A DNA stretch of 7,613 bases, from assembly GCA_052139675.1 (NCBI GenBank), contig JBKQWE010000015.1, forward strand, positions 1 through 7,613. Direction: 5' to 3'. The DNA comes from JBEKCB01 sp052139675. Its GTDB lineage: Bacteria > Planctomycetota > Brocadiia > CAIUPP01. Positions 1 to 6,141 of this stretch are shown in pieces (within the stretch, counting starts at the first letter, position 1; the number at the start of each line of letters is the position of its first letter). A program made the translations under genes and the position numbers. The notes beneath the pieces were generated by a model. That model searched no databases. It had not been told where the DNA came from and saw nothing but the letters and a program-made list of their open reading frames with translations.

Positions 1-55
1 TTTATCTATGCGGGAAGTTAATCGGCCGAGCCAGTGAGAACCTCGGCGAACAGGC

Positions 56-63
56 AAGGAGGA
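56..63 (+). promoter_or_regulatory. Shine-Dalgarno site of groEL
   Basis: AAGGAGGA lies six bases before the ATG at 70 and is a near-perfect anti-16S match. It decides the groEL start at 70 over the in-frame ATG at 34, which would add twelve residues (MRTSANRQGGEK) not seen in GroEL proteins. Bases 1-55 hold no CIRCE heat-shock element and no recognisable groES end, so any groES or promoter lies outside the window. Confidence 0.9.
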
Positions 64-69
64 GAGAAG

Positions 70-1698
<1,629 letters not shown>

Positions 1699-1710
1699 AT
1701 TTCCGACTTG

Positions 1711-1736
1711 TCCGCCGTAGCCTTGGCGAAGGCGGA
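1711..1736. repeat. Short intergenic palindrome after groEL
   Basis: TCCGCC and GGCGGA pair across 26 bases, with an inner GCC/GGC pair around TT and a GTA/GAA internal loop. It starts 12 bases after the groEL stop. No T-tract follows, so it is a poor intrinsic terminator, though it could stabilise the 3' end of the groEL message. From memory, near-identical sequence (CCGCCGTAGCCTTGGCGAAGGCGG) is a common dispersed repeat in PVC-group and related metagenomic genomes. Confidence 0.7.
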
Positions 1737-1755
1737 TTGCCGATTGCCGATTGCA
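1735..1755. repeat. Tandem 7-bp repeat (GATTGCC), about three units
   Basis: GATTGCC occurs at 1735-1741 and 1742-1748, followed by the partial unit GATTGCA at 1749-1755. It directly follows the TCCGCC palindrome. Heptamer tandem repeats of this kind are, from memory, widespread in planctomycete-like genomes. A second, unrelated heptamer array lies inside the flavoprotein gene at 6910-6944. Confidence 0.75.
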
Positions 1756-1775
1756 GAATTGAAAACGGGTTTTTC

Positions 1776-2017
1776 GCCACGGGTTTCACGGATGGACATG
1801 GATTAACGGAGGACGAAGATAACGGCTCTTCTTGCCACGGATTTCACGGATGGCCACGGATTACCGGCAACGAACTGACAACGCTTGAACGGCCTTTATT
1901 TTTGCCTTTCGGTAATCCGTGAAATCCGTGTAATCCGTGGCAAAAACGAAACTAACGGTCGTTGTTGCCTAAGAAGTTCGTCGCTGTTAGTCAGTGGTAA
2001 TCCGTGAAATCCGTGGC
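1776..2017. repeat. Inverted-repeat block A (CACGGAT family)
   Basis: This block has four copies of a ~30-bp unit beginning GCCACGGATTTCACGGATGG. Two read forward (from 1776 and from 1834) and two in reverse (about 1911-1941 and 1997-2017), so the block can fold on itself. Bases 1834-1970 are the reverse complement of 2911-3047 in block B, with 6 mismatches in 137 and no gaps. Bases 1801-1874 also match 2831-2904 directly with 6 mismatches in 74. Short open frames through it (FHGWPRITGNE-like) are repeat translation, not genes. Together with the palindrome and heptamer before it and the terminator candidate after it, this accounts for most of the gene-free stretch 1699-2118. Confidence 0.92.
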
Positions 2018-2034
2018 AAAGAAGTTCGATTTGA

Positions 2035-2073
2035 AAGCGGCGACCGCTTATCGGCGGCCGCCGCTTCTTTTTT
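2035..2073 (+). terminator. Candidate intrinsic terminator upstream of the methyltransferase
   Basis: AAGCGGCG (2035-2042) pairs perfectly with CGCCGCTT (2059-2066), with an inner CCG/CGG pair. One base later comes a run of six T (2068-2073). This has the form of a + strand intrinsic terminator. It lies between repeat block A and the methyltransferase start, so it would stop read-through from groEL, or act as an attenuator for the methyltransferase. No promoter was recognised between it and the ATG at 2119. Confidence 0.55.
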
Positions 2074-2118
2074 GCGCGGCCTTGAATTCGGCCGGCGCGG
2101 GCGTGATAATCATCGGCC

Positions 2119-2805
2119 ATGAGCCAGGGACCGACGCACTTCGACCGCGTGGCGGAGCAGTACGACGCGGTCTTTCCGGCGCACATCACCGCCCACTACC
2201 TGCGCAAGCGAGCGCGGCTGATCGGCGAGATGCTCCATGGCGGCATCGGGCTCGACGTCGGCTGCGGGACCGGGGCGCTGATGGAGGCGCTGCGGCCGAG
2301 CGGCACGGTCTTCGGCGCGGACAATTCCCTCGGCATGCTCGGCGTGCTCCGGCGCAGCGGGCGAGGCGAAGCGGCCGCTTCCTCCGTCGAGATGCTGCCG
2401 TTTGCCGACGCGCGCTTTGACGTGGTATTCTGCGTGGCGGCGCTGCATCATATTGCCGAGCCGGAAGCGGTCCGGCGCGCGATCCGCGAGATGGTCCGCG
2501 TCGCGCGGCCCGGCGGCGCGCTGGTGATCTGGGACCACAACCCGCGCAACCCGTATTGGCCGCGCCTGATGCGCCGCGCGCCGCAGGACACCGGCGCGGA
2601 ACGGCTGATCCCGGCCGAGGAGATCGTCCGCGCGCTCGAGGAATCCGGCGCGCGGGAGGTGCGCGTGACGCAGAGCGGCCTCGTCCCGGAATTCGTCCCG
2701 CGCGCGCTCATGCCGCTGGCTCGCCTGGCCGAGGCCGTCGTCGAGCGCACGCCGCTGCTGCGCCGCTTCTGCGCGCACAATGTCGTCGTCGCGAGGAAGG
2801 CTTAG
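2119..2805 (+). CDS. Class I SAM-dependent methyltransferase
   Basis: This 228-residue protein is predicted to transfer a methyl group from S-adenosylmethionine to an unidentified acceptor, in the cytoplasm or at the inner membrane face. Motif I is LDVGCGTGA (residues 45-53), with an acidic ribose-binding residue at D68 (FGADNS). Then come the LPFADARFDVV segment (93-103) and the post-motif segment RPGGALVIWDHNP (130-142). No signal peptide or membrane helix is visible. The C-terminal half (PYWPRLMRR, PQDTGAERL, ERTPLLRRFCAHNVVV) fits a subfamily I associate with glycosyltransferases in lipid-linked sugar clusters, so a lipid, polyprenol or sugar substrate is possible; this is inference. A GT2 gene lies downstream on the same strand but is separated by repeat block B, so co-transcription is uncertain. 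There is no convincing Shine-Dalgarno site. The gene sits alone between two long inverted repeats. Confidence 0.93.
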   Translation: MSQGPTHFDRVAEQYDAVFPAHITAHYLRKRARLIGEMLHGGIGLDVGCGTGALMEALRPSGTVFGADNSLGMLGVLRRSGRGEAAASSVEMLPFADARFDVVFCVAALHHIAEPEAVRRAIREMVRVARPGGALVIWDHNPRNPYWPRLMRRAPQDTGAERLIPAEEIVRALEESGAREVRVTQSGLVPEFVPRALMPLARLAEAVVERTPLLRRFCAHNVVVARKA

Positions 2806-2824
2806 CCGTACGACGAACGTCTTT

Positions 2825-3047
2825 GCCGCGGATTAACGGAGGGTCAAGACAACGGCTTTTCTTGCCACGGATTTCACGGATGGCCACGGATTACCGGCGA
2901 CGAAGCGCTAAGGCAACAACGACCGTTAGTTTCGTTTTTGCCACGGATTTCACGGATTTCACGGATTACCGAAAGGCAAAGATAAAGTCCGTTCAAGCCC
3001 TTTCAGTTCGTTGCCGGTAATCCGTGGCCATCCGTGAAATCCGTGGC
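2825..3047. repeat. Inverted-repeat block B (CACGGAT family)
   Basis: The block's 41-bp arms at 2864-2904 and 3007-3047 are reverse complements with one mismatch and flank a 102-bp interior. The interior carries a further forward copy near 2940-2972, and a decayed copy opens the block near 2825. The right arm 3007-3047 is an exact reverse complement of 1834-1874 in block A. The whole stretch 2911-3047 pairs with 1834-1970 at 131/137. The block fills almost all of the gap between the methyltransferase stop and the glycosyltransferase start, leaving 26 bp before the ATG at 3074. No transposase, target duplication or promoter is visible. Confidence 0.92.
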
Positions 3048-3073
3048 GAAAAACTTTTTGTCGGAAACCGACG

Positions 3074-3802
3074 ATGTGGAACGGGAAAAAAGTCAGCGTG
3101 ATCTTCCCGACGTACAACGAGAAGGACTCCATCCGCGCGGCGATCGAGGAGGTGCTCTCGACCGGGTTCGTGGACGAGGTGCTCGTCGTCAACAACAACG
3201 CCGCGGCCGGCACGAGCGCGGAAGTGGCGAAGACGCCGGCGCGCGAGGTCCTCGAAGCGCGGCAGGGATACGGCCAGGCGATCCGCACCGGGCTGCGCGA
3301 GGCGGCCGGCGATTACCTCATCGTCTCCGAGCCGGACGGGACGTTCCGCGGGCAGGACGTAGTGAAGCTGCTGGCGTACGCCGACAACTTCGACTACGTC
3401 CTCGGCACGCGCACCACGCGCGAGTTGATCTGGCAGGGGGCGAACATGGGCATCTTCCTGAAGTGGGGAAACTGGGCGGTGGCGAAGATGGCCGAGTTCC
3501 TCTTCAACGCCACGATCCTCACCGACTGCGGCTGCACGCTGCGGCTGATCGCGCGGCCCGCGTACGAGAAACTGCGGCCGTACTTCACGCGGACGAAGAA
3601 CGACTTCGGCCTGGAGCTGACGCTGCTCGTCATCCGGCACAAGGTGCCGTTCGTGGAGATCCCCGTCCACTATCGCCGGCGCGTCGGCGTCAGCAGCGTC
3701 ACCGGCAGCCCCGTGAAGGCGTTCAGGCTGGGCCTGCAGATGATCTGGATGGTCCTCAAATTCCGAATGGGGCTGATGGGCAAGAAGCCGGCGAGCGAAT
3801 GA
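3074..3802 (+). CDS. Family 2 (GT-A fold) glycosyltransferase
   Basis: This 242-residue protein resembles dolichol-phosphate-mannose-synthase-type GT2 enzymes, which transfer a sugar from a nucleotide donor, often to a polyprenyl-phosphate or surface glycan. The N-terminal strand and loop are VSVIFPTYNE (residues 7-16). The usual acidic DDGS position reads VVNNNAAAGT (38-47), and the metal-site region is SEPDGTF (85-91) in place of DAD. Both substitutions are, from memory, regular features of this NNN/EPDGTF subfamily. ELIWQGANMG (117-126), LTDCGCTLRL (149-158) and EIPVHYRRRVGVSSVTGS (195-212) complete a typical GT2 core. The C-terminus (KAFRLGLQMIWMVLKFRMGL) is one amphipathic or weakly hydrophobic helix, suggesting membrane-surface attachment rather than a true transmembrane domain. 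The ATG lies 26 bp after repeat block B with only a weak ribosome site. It converges on the broken toxin gene, whose end is 11 bp away. Donor and acceptor cannot be read from sequence. Confidence 0.93.
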   Translation: MWNGKKVSVIFPTYNEKDSIRAAIEEVLSTGFVDEVLVVNNNAAAGTSAEVAKTPAREVLEARQGYGQAIRTGLREAAGDYLIVSEPDGTFRGQDVVKLLAYADNFDYVLGTRTTRELIWQGANMGIFLKWGNWAVAKMAEFLFNATILTDCGCTLRLIARPAYEKLRPYFTRTKNDFGLELTLLVIRHKVPFVEIPVHYRRRVGVSSVTGSPVKAFRLGLQMIWMVLKFRMGLMGKKPASE

Positions 3803-3813
3803 GTGCTCGCCCG

Positions 3814-4104
3814 CTACAATCTGTCCGTCCAATATCCCGGCGCCCGGTGCAAATGCGCGACCGCGACGATTAGGATTTCGGATTGGAGGACCTGGTAGAC
3901 CACGCCATAGGGAAAGCGGCGCGTCTAACATCTGCGGGTGTTTTCCGTATACGAAGGCCACGCGGCCGGATACTGCCGGATGAGGTCGAGCGTGCTGAGA
4001 ATCTCCAGGAGAAATCGTTCCCCCAATCCGGGAGACTCCGCATTGCAGTACTCGATGGCGTCATCGAGCTCTCGTTGCGCCGTTGTCAGAAATCGGATGT
4101 CCAT
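3814..4104 (-). pseudogene. RelE/ParE-family toxin gene interrupted by an in-frame TAG
   Basis: Read from the ATG at 4104, this gene gives MDIRFLTTAQRELDDAIEY and continues to ENTRRC (residue 59). It then meets TAG at 3927-3925 and continues in the same frame as TRRFPYGVVYQVLQSEIL to HLHRAPGYWTDRL and a final TAG at 3816-3814. Apart from the amber codon, the 96 codons have normal RelE/ParE length and sequence: the N-terminal helices, the RR(F)PYGVVYQ strand and the H-H-R-PGYW end. These enzymes poison ribosomes or gyrase and are neutralised by the adjacent antitoxin. The family normally has a hydrophobic residue after RRC, so TTG to TAG is the simplest history. The ATG overlaps the antitoxin stop as TAATG, a coupled operon. 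The likely state is a dead toxin truncated before its C-terminal core strands. A sequencing error or stop suppression remains possible. Confidence 0.85.
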
Positions 4105-4322
4105 TACTTGCGGTATTTCGCGAGGACCTGTTCAAGTGGAACAGCCTTCAGGTTCCCCGCCCGGTATGCTTCGAGGCGATCCTCGACCTCTTTCCGCCAC
4201 AAAGCCTCCATCGCCTCGTCCGGTTTGTCGAGGCTCGAGAGGAGTTTGTCCACGAGACGCGCCTTATCCACGGCAGGGAGTTTCAAGGCGCGATCCAGAA
4301 TGTCTTGAGTTTCCGCGCTCAC
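4104..4322 (-). CDS. Addiction-module antitoxin (PF09720/TIGR02574 type)
   Basis: This 72-residue acidic/basic helical protein is of the 'putative addiction module component' family, which binds and neutralises RelE/ParE toxins and usually represses its own operon. It starts with GTG at 4322, supported by GGGAGGT (4335-4329) six bases upstream. Typical sequence is seen: an N-terminal helix (ILDRALKLPAVDKARLVDKLLSSLD), the conserved W in EALWRKEVEDRLEAYRAG, and a C-terminal toxin-wrapping stretch KAVPLEQVLAKYRK. The stop TAA shares one base with the toxin ATG. The antitoxin is intact while the toxin frame is broken, the expected order of decay since loss of toxin is harmless. It is transcribed divergently from hicBA. 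It could still act in trans on related toxins elsewhere; that is inference. Confidence 0.88.
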   Translation of the reverse strand: MSAETQDILDRALKLPAVDKARLVDKLLSSLDKPDEAMEALWRKEVEDRLEAYRAGNLKAVPLEQVLAKYRK

Positions 4323-4328
4323 AGGTTC

Positions 4329-4335
4329 ACCTCCC
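4329..4335 (-). promoter_or_regulatory. Shine-Dalgarno site fixing the GTG start of the antitoxin
   Basis: On the minus strand the sequence GGGAGGT ends six bases before the GTG at 4322. No ATG in the same frame gives a full-length antitoxin, so the GTG start is well supported. Confidence 0.75.
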
Positions 4336-4399
4336 GTCCCACAAGCCGTTTCCAGCGCACTTTCCCGCCGCCCCGGGTTGCAGCTTGCTTAACAACTCG

Positions 4400-4428
4400 A
4401 TTGTACGTCAGGCCGGTCTTCATATCAA
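4400..4428 (-). promoter_or_regulatory. Promoter of the - strand antitoxin-toxin operon
   Basis: On the minus strand, TTGATA (4428-4423, five of six to the -35 consensus) is followed after exactly 17 bases by TACAAT (4405-4400, five of six to the -10 consensus). Transcription would start near 4393, giving a ~70-base leader before the GTG at 4322. The imperfect inverted sequence GTTGCAGCTTGCTTAACAAC (4377-4396) covers the expected start point and is a possible operator. Confidence 0.6.
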
Positions 4429-4452
4429 GAGGGTCATCATACGGTGGCCGAG

Positions 4453-4481
4453 TTGACTGCCCCGGCTACTTATGCTAGCAT
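4453..4481 (+). promoter_or_regulatory. Promoter of hicBA, with extended -10
   Basis: TTGACT (4453-4458) and TAGCAT (4476-4481) are separated by 17 bases, and TGC directly before TAGCAT makes an extended -10. Initiation would fall near 4488, about 22 bases before the hicB start. It points away from the antitoxin-toxin promoter, and the two -35 boxes are 24 bases apart, so repressors bound here could affect both operons. Confidence 0.6.
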
Positions 4482-4489
4482 TGCTATCA
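4473..4489. promoter_or_regulatory. Candidate operator for the RHH-HicB protein
   Basis: TGCTAGCA (4473-4480, itself a perfect palindrome) and TGCTATCA (4482-4489) form a direct repeat with a 9-bp period, laid over the -10 box and the expected start point of hicBA. Ribbon-helix-helix repressors commonly bind short repeated half-sites in their own promoters, so this is a reasonable autoregulation site. That use is inference. Confidence 0.4.
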
Positions 4490-4498
4490 GTTTTAGCC

Positions 4499-4503
4499 GG
4501 AGG
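4499..4503 (+). promoter_or_regulatory. Shine-Dalgarno site fixing the hicB start
   Basis: GGAGG lies six bases before the ATG at 4510. An in-frame ATG at 4444 would start upstream of the promoter, so 4510 is the better start. Confidence 0.8.
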
Positions 4504-4509
4504 CGTGTC

Positions 4510-4869
4510 ATGGCCAAGAGACAGATCAATATCCGCGGTGTTCCTGAGTCTGTTTACGAATGGATCGAGCGGGAGCGGCATGCGAAGCGCGTCTCGCAAA
4601 AGGAATTCCTGCTGAAGGTGCTGGAGAACTGCGCCGCTCATTCGCCGGCCGACGCCGGCGCGGCCGGGGCCTCCGCCTTCAGCCGGATGACGATGGTTTA
4701 CTGGAAGAGCAAGAAGTTCTGGCTGGGCAAGCTGCTGGAACACCCGGAGATCATGACCCAGGGCCGGACGCTCGAGGAGCTGGAGCGGAACATCCGGGAA
4801 GCGTACATGTTAATGGCGCTTGACGAGGTGCCCGCGAACTACCAGGTCAGGGAAGTGACGATGGCATGA
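4510..4869 (+). CDS. hicB: HicB-like antitoxin with N-terminal ribbon-helix-helix domain
   Basis: This 119-residue protein is the predicted antitoxin for the HicA toxin encoded next to it. Residues 1-43 (MAKRQINIRGVPESVYEWIERER... VLENCAA) look like an Arc/CopG/ParD-type ribbon-helix-helix DNA-binding domain. Residues 44-58 are an Ala/Gly-rich linker. Residues 60-119 (MVYWKSKKFWLGKLLEHPEIMTQGRTLEELERNIREAYMLM...) are the HicB core, a degenerate RNase-H-like fold that covers HicA. In many HicB proteins the DNA-binding domain is C-terminal; here it precedes the core. M60 or M62 could serve as an internal start giving a bare HicB core; a fusion of once separate genes is an alternative history. 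The stop overlaps the hicA start as ATGA, so the two are translationally coupled. A good promoter and possible operator repeats lie just upstream, consistent with autorepression. Confidence 0.88.
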   Translation: MAKRQINIRGVPESVYEWIERERHAKRVSQKEFLLKVLENCAAHSPADAGAAGASAFSRMTMVYWKSKKFWLGKLLEHPEIMTQGRTLEELERNIREAYMLMALDEVPANYQVREVTMA

Positions 4870-5045
4870 AGCGCCGCGACCTGCTGCGCAGACTCCAACG
4901 CGGAGGTTGCCTGCGGCTTCGCTCCGGGGGCAATCACGATATCTACCTGAATCCGAAGAGCGGCCGGAAGCAGCCGGTTCCCCGCCACAGCGAGATTGAC
5001 GAGCATCTGGCCCGGCATATCCTGCGGCATCTGGAGTTGGGGTAG
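4866..5045 (+). CDS. hicA: HicA mRNA-interferase toxin
   Basis: This is a 59-residue, very basic protein of the HicA family. Such toxins are small dsRBD-like ribonucleases that cleave mRNA and tmRNA and halt translation until inhibited by HicB. It starts MKRRDLLRRLQRGGCL, followed by the signature region GGNHDIYLNP with the catalytic histidine at position 24. Then comes KSGRKQPVPRH (31-41), the usual basic-Pro-Val-Pro-Arg-His strand, and a C-terminal helix EIDEHLARHILRHLEL. The length is normal for the family. The ATG lies inside the end of hicB (four-base ATGA overlap). Unlike the neighbouring RelE/ParE toxin, its frame and catalytic residue are intact, so this module is probably active. It ends 11 bp before a converging gene remnant. 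Confidence 0.9.
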   Translation: MKRRDLLRRLQRGGCLRLRSGGNHDIYLNPKSGRKQPVPRHSEIDEHLARHILRHLELG

Positions 5046-5056
5046 CGTTCCGCTCT

Positions 5057-5170
5057 CTACGCCGTTTCGCCGAGAAGATATCCCGTCGAGCATACAACTT
5101 GAAGGTTGTATCCGCCGGAGGGGCCGGCGAGGTCGAGGACTTCGCCGGCGAAGAAGAGGCCTTTCAGCAC
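5057..5170 (-). pseudogene. C-terminal remnant of an HI0933/BaiN-type flavoprotein
   Basis: This 37-codon frame ends in TAG and encodes VLKGLFFAGEVLDLAGPSGG (first 20 residues) and then YNLQVVCSTGYLLGETA. It matches the last 37 residues of the complete flavoprotein at 6142-7404 at 31 of 37 positions, and 98 of 114 bases, including a 55-base identical run (5105-5159 against 6190-6244). Weak similarity continues about 11 bases past the stop. Homology ends exactly where the TAA stop (5171-5173) of the hypothetical gene begins, in the same frame. The N-terminal FAD-binding part is missing, so it cannot be a working enzyme. It is a partial duplication or the stump of a second copy. The same codons and protein pattern show it was coding until recently. 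Confidence 0.87.
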
Positions 5171-5998
5171 TTAGTACGGCGCCTGCCGCCGTTCAAATTT
5201 CAGGTCGTTAAAATCGTGTAGCTGCGTGGCGTCGGCAATGCCATGTTCGGCGACCGAGGCCGCGAAAAGGCGACCCTCCGTCGTCCAAAGCAATCGCTGG
5301 CCGTCATAATCGGCCCAGTCCCAATCCGGATGGGCTTGCACATCATTGGTTGCCGTGGACACTATTTCATGCTCGTCGGAGTAGACCGGGCGGTGTTTTT
5401 TGTGAATCGCTGCGCGGGCGGTCTTGCGCAGGACCAGAGTCCTGTTCAGTCGCTTGGTAAAGAAGTCCATCTCGTCACGGTTTGAACGGTCTTGCGCCGG
5501 CAGCATTTTCCAACCGTCTCGCTGAAGCCGGTTGTAGTAAACGCCCAGGCACTCCGAATTGTAGAGCTTCTTGCCTGGAAAAACTGGATCGCGCTCAAGC
5601 TCGGGCCACTCGCGAACCACTTCATGCCCGTATCCGTCATTCAGCCAAAAGCGGTTATTCGAGGTGAACAGACCACCGCCGCTCCACGCGTCCCCTTTTG
5701 CGTACAAGGCGAGCGCCTTCAGGTACGGAGCGTAGGAGATAGCAGTCCATGAACCTTTGCCTTCCAAATGCCTCTTGCCGTTGAAGGCAAAGTAGATCAT
5801 GAAGCGCCCATCCGGCGACAGGTCGCTGCGTCTTTCATAGATCCTCCCGCGAAACCATTGCCCCATGGCAAACGTGTCCGTCCGGCGGTCCCATCCGATG
5901 GTGCACGCCGAATGGGAAGGCCCGCGACGAATCACCACGGCCATCGGTGATTCTCTTGCGAGCAGGATATGCAAGTGAGGCGGATAAGTTTCAGGCAT
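5171..5998 (-). CDS. Conserved hypothetical protein, 275 aa
   Basis: I do not recognise a named family, though proteins starting with ...PHLHILLARESPxAVVIRRGP and ending DFNDLKFE..APY seem familiar from bacterial genomes as hypothetical proteins. There is no signal peptide or membrane segment, so it is probably cytoplasmic. It is rich in Trp, Tyr and Arg. It contains SPDGRFMIYFAFNGK (61-75) and YDGQRLLWTTEGRLFA (231-246), each a strand-DG-strand pattern like those in beta-propeller blades; a small or divergent propeller is a guess only. The start at 5998 gives six residues before the HLHILLARESP segment and has only a weak ribosome site. The C-terminus APY appears natural, so the gene is probably whole although its stop abuts the flavoprotein remnant. 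It lies 143 bp downstream of the complete flavoprotein on the same strand, separated by a palindromic repeat. Confidence 0.8.
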   Translation of the reverse strand: MPETYPPHLHILLARESPMAVVIRRGPSHSACTIGWDRRTDTFAMGQWFRGRIYERRSDLSPDGRFMIYFAFNGKRHLEGKGSWTAISYAPYLKALALYAKGDAWSGGGLFTSNNRFWLNDGYGHEVVREWPELERDPVFPGKKLYNSECLGVYYNRLQRDGWKMLPAQDRSNRDEMDFFTKRLNRTLVLRKTARAAIHKKHRPVYSDEHEIVSTATNDVQAHPDWDWADYDGQRLLWTTEGRLFAASVAEHGIADATQLHDFNDLKFERRQAPY

Positions 5999-6040
5999 GG
6001 TCGCTCAGTAAACTTCAGCGATTTCCAGCGATTATTCCGC

Positions 6041-6115
6041 GCGCTGCGAAGAATATCATACGCGGCGCAACGATGACACTCTGCGTGTGAGATGCTTCGC
6101 TTCGCTCGGCATGAC
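6041..6115. repeat. Dispersed intergenic repeat (CTTCGCTTCGCTCGGCATGACA family)
   Basis: GCGCTGCGAAGAATATC (6041-6057) and the segment 6089-6115 (GATGCTTCGCTTCGCTCGGC and onward to ATGACA) form an imperfect inverted pair around a ~30-base centre. From memory, very similar sequence is one of the commonest dispersed repeats in metagenome-derived genomes, often misannotated as short proteins reading CRAKRSISHAE. It occupies most of the 143-bp gap between the flavoprotein and the hypothetical gene. Confidence 0.7.
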
Positions 6116-6141
6116 AACTCACGTCGCCGACGTTCAGCACT

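Noticed and set aside
1..69. End of a groES gene before groEL
   Set aside because: None of the three frames in these bases shows a GroES C-terminus. The stretch is too short to decide, so no feature is claimed.
1776..3047. CRISPR array suggested by many repeated ~30-bp units
   Set aside because: The units occur in both orientations with unequal spacing, there are no uniform spacers, a whole gene lies between the two blocks, and no cas gene is present.
2993..3961. 322-residue antisense frame across the glycosyltransferase and toxin region
   Set aside because: It is a shadow frame running through two real genes and the repeat block; Arg/Pro/His-rich with no domain.
4319..4423. A 34-residue basic open frame on the minus strand (MKTGLTYNRVVKQAATRGGG onward) whose TGA overlaps the antitoxin GTG
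   Set aside because: Its ATG lies inside the -35 box of the operon promoter, so the expected transcript would not contain it. There is no ribosome site and no recognised family.
5057..5998. Read-through fusion of the 275-residue protein with the 37-residue flavoprotein tail, in frame across TAA
   Set aside because: The hypothetical protein's C-terminus (KFERRQAPY) looks natural, and the tail clearly derives from a different gene. The shared frame is better explained by the duplication breakpoint.
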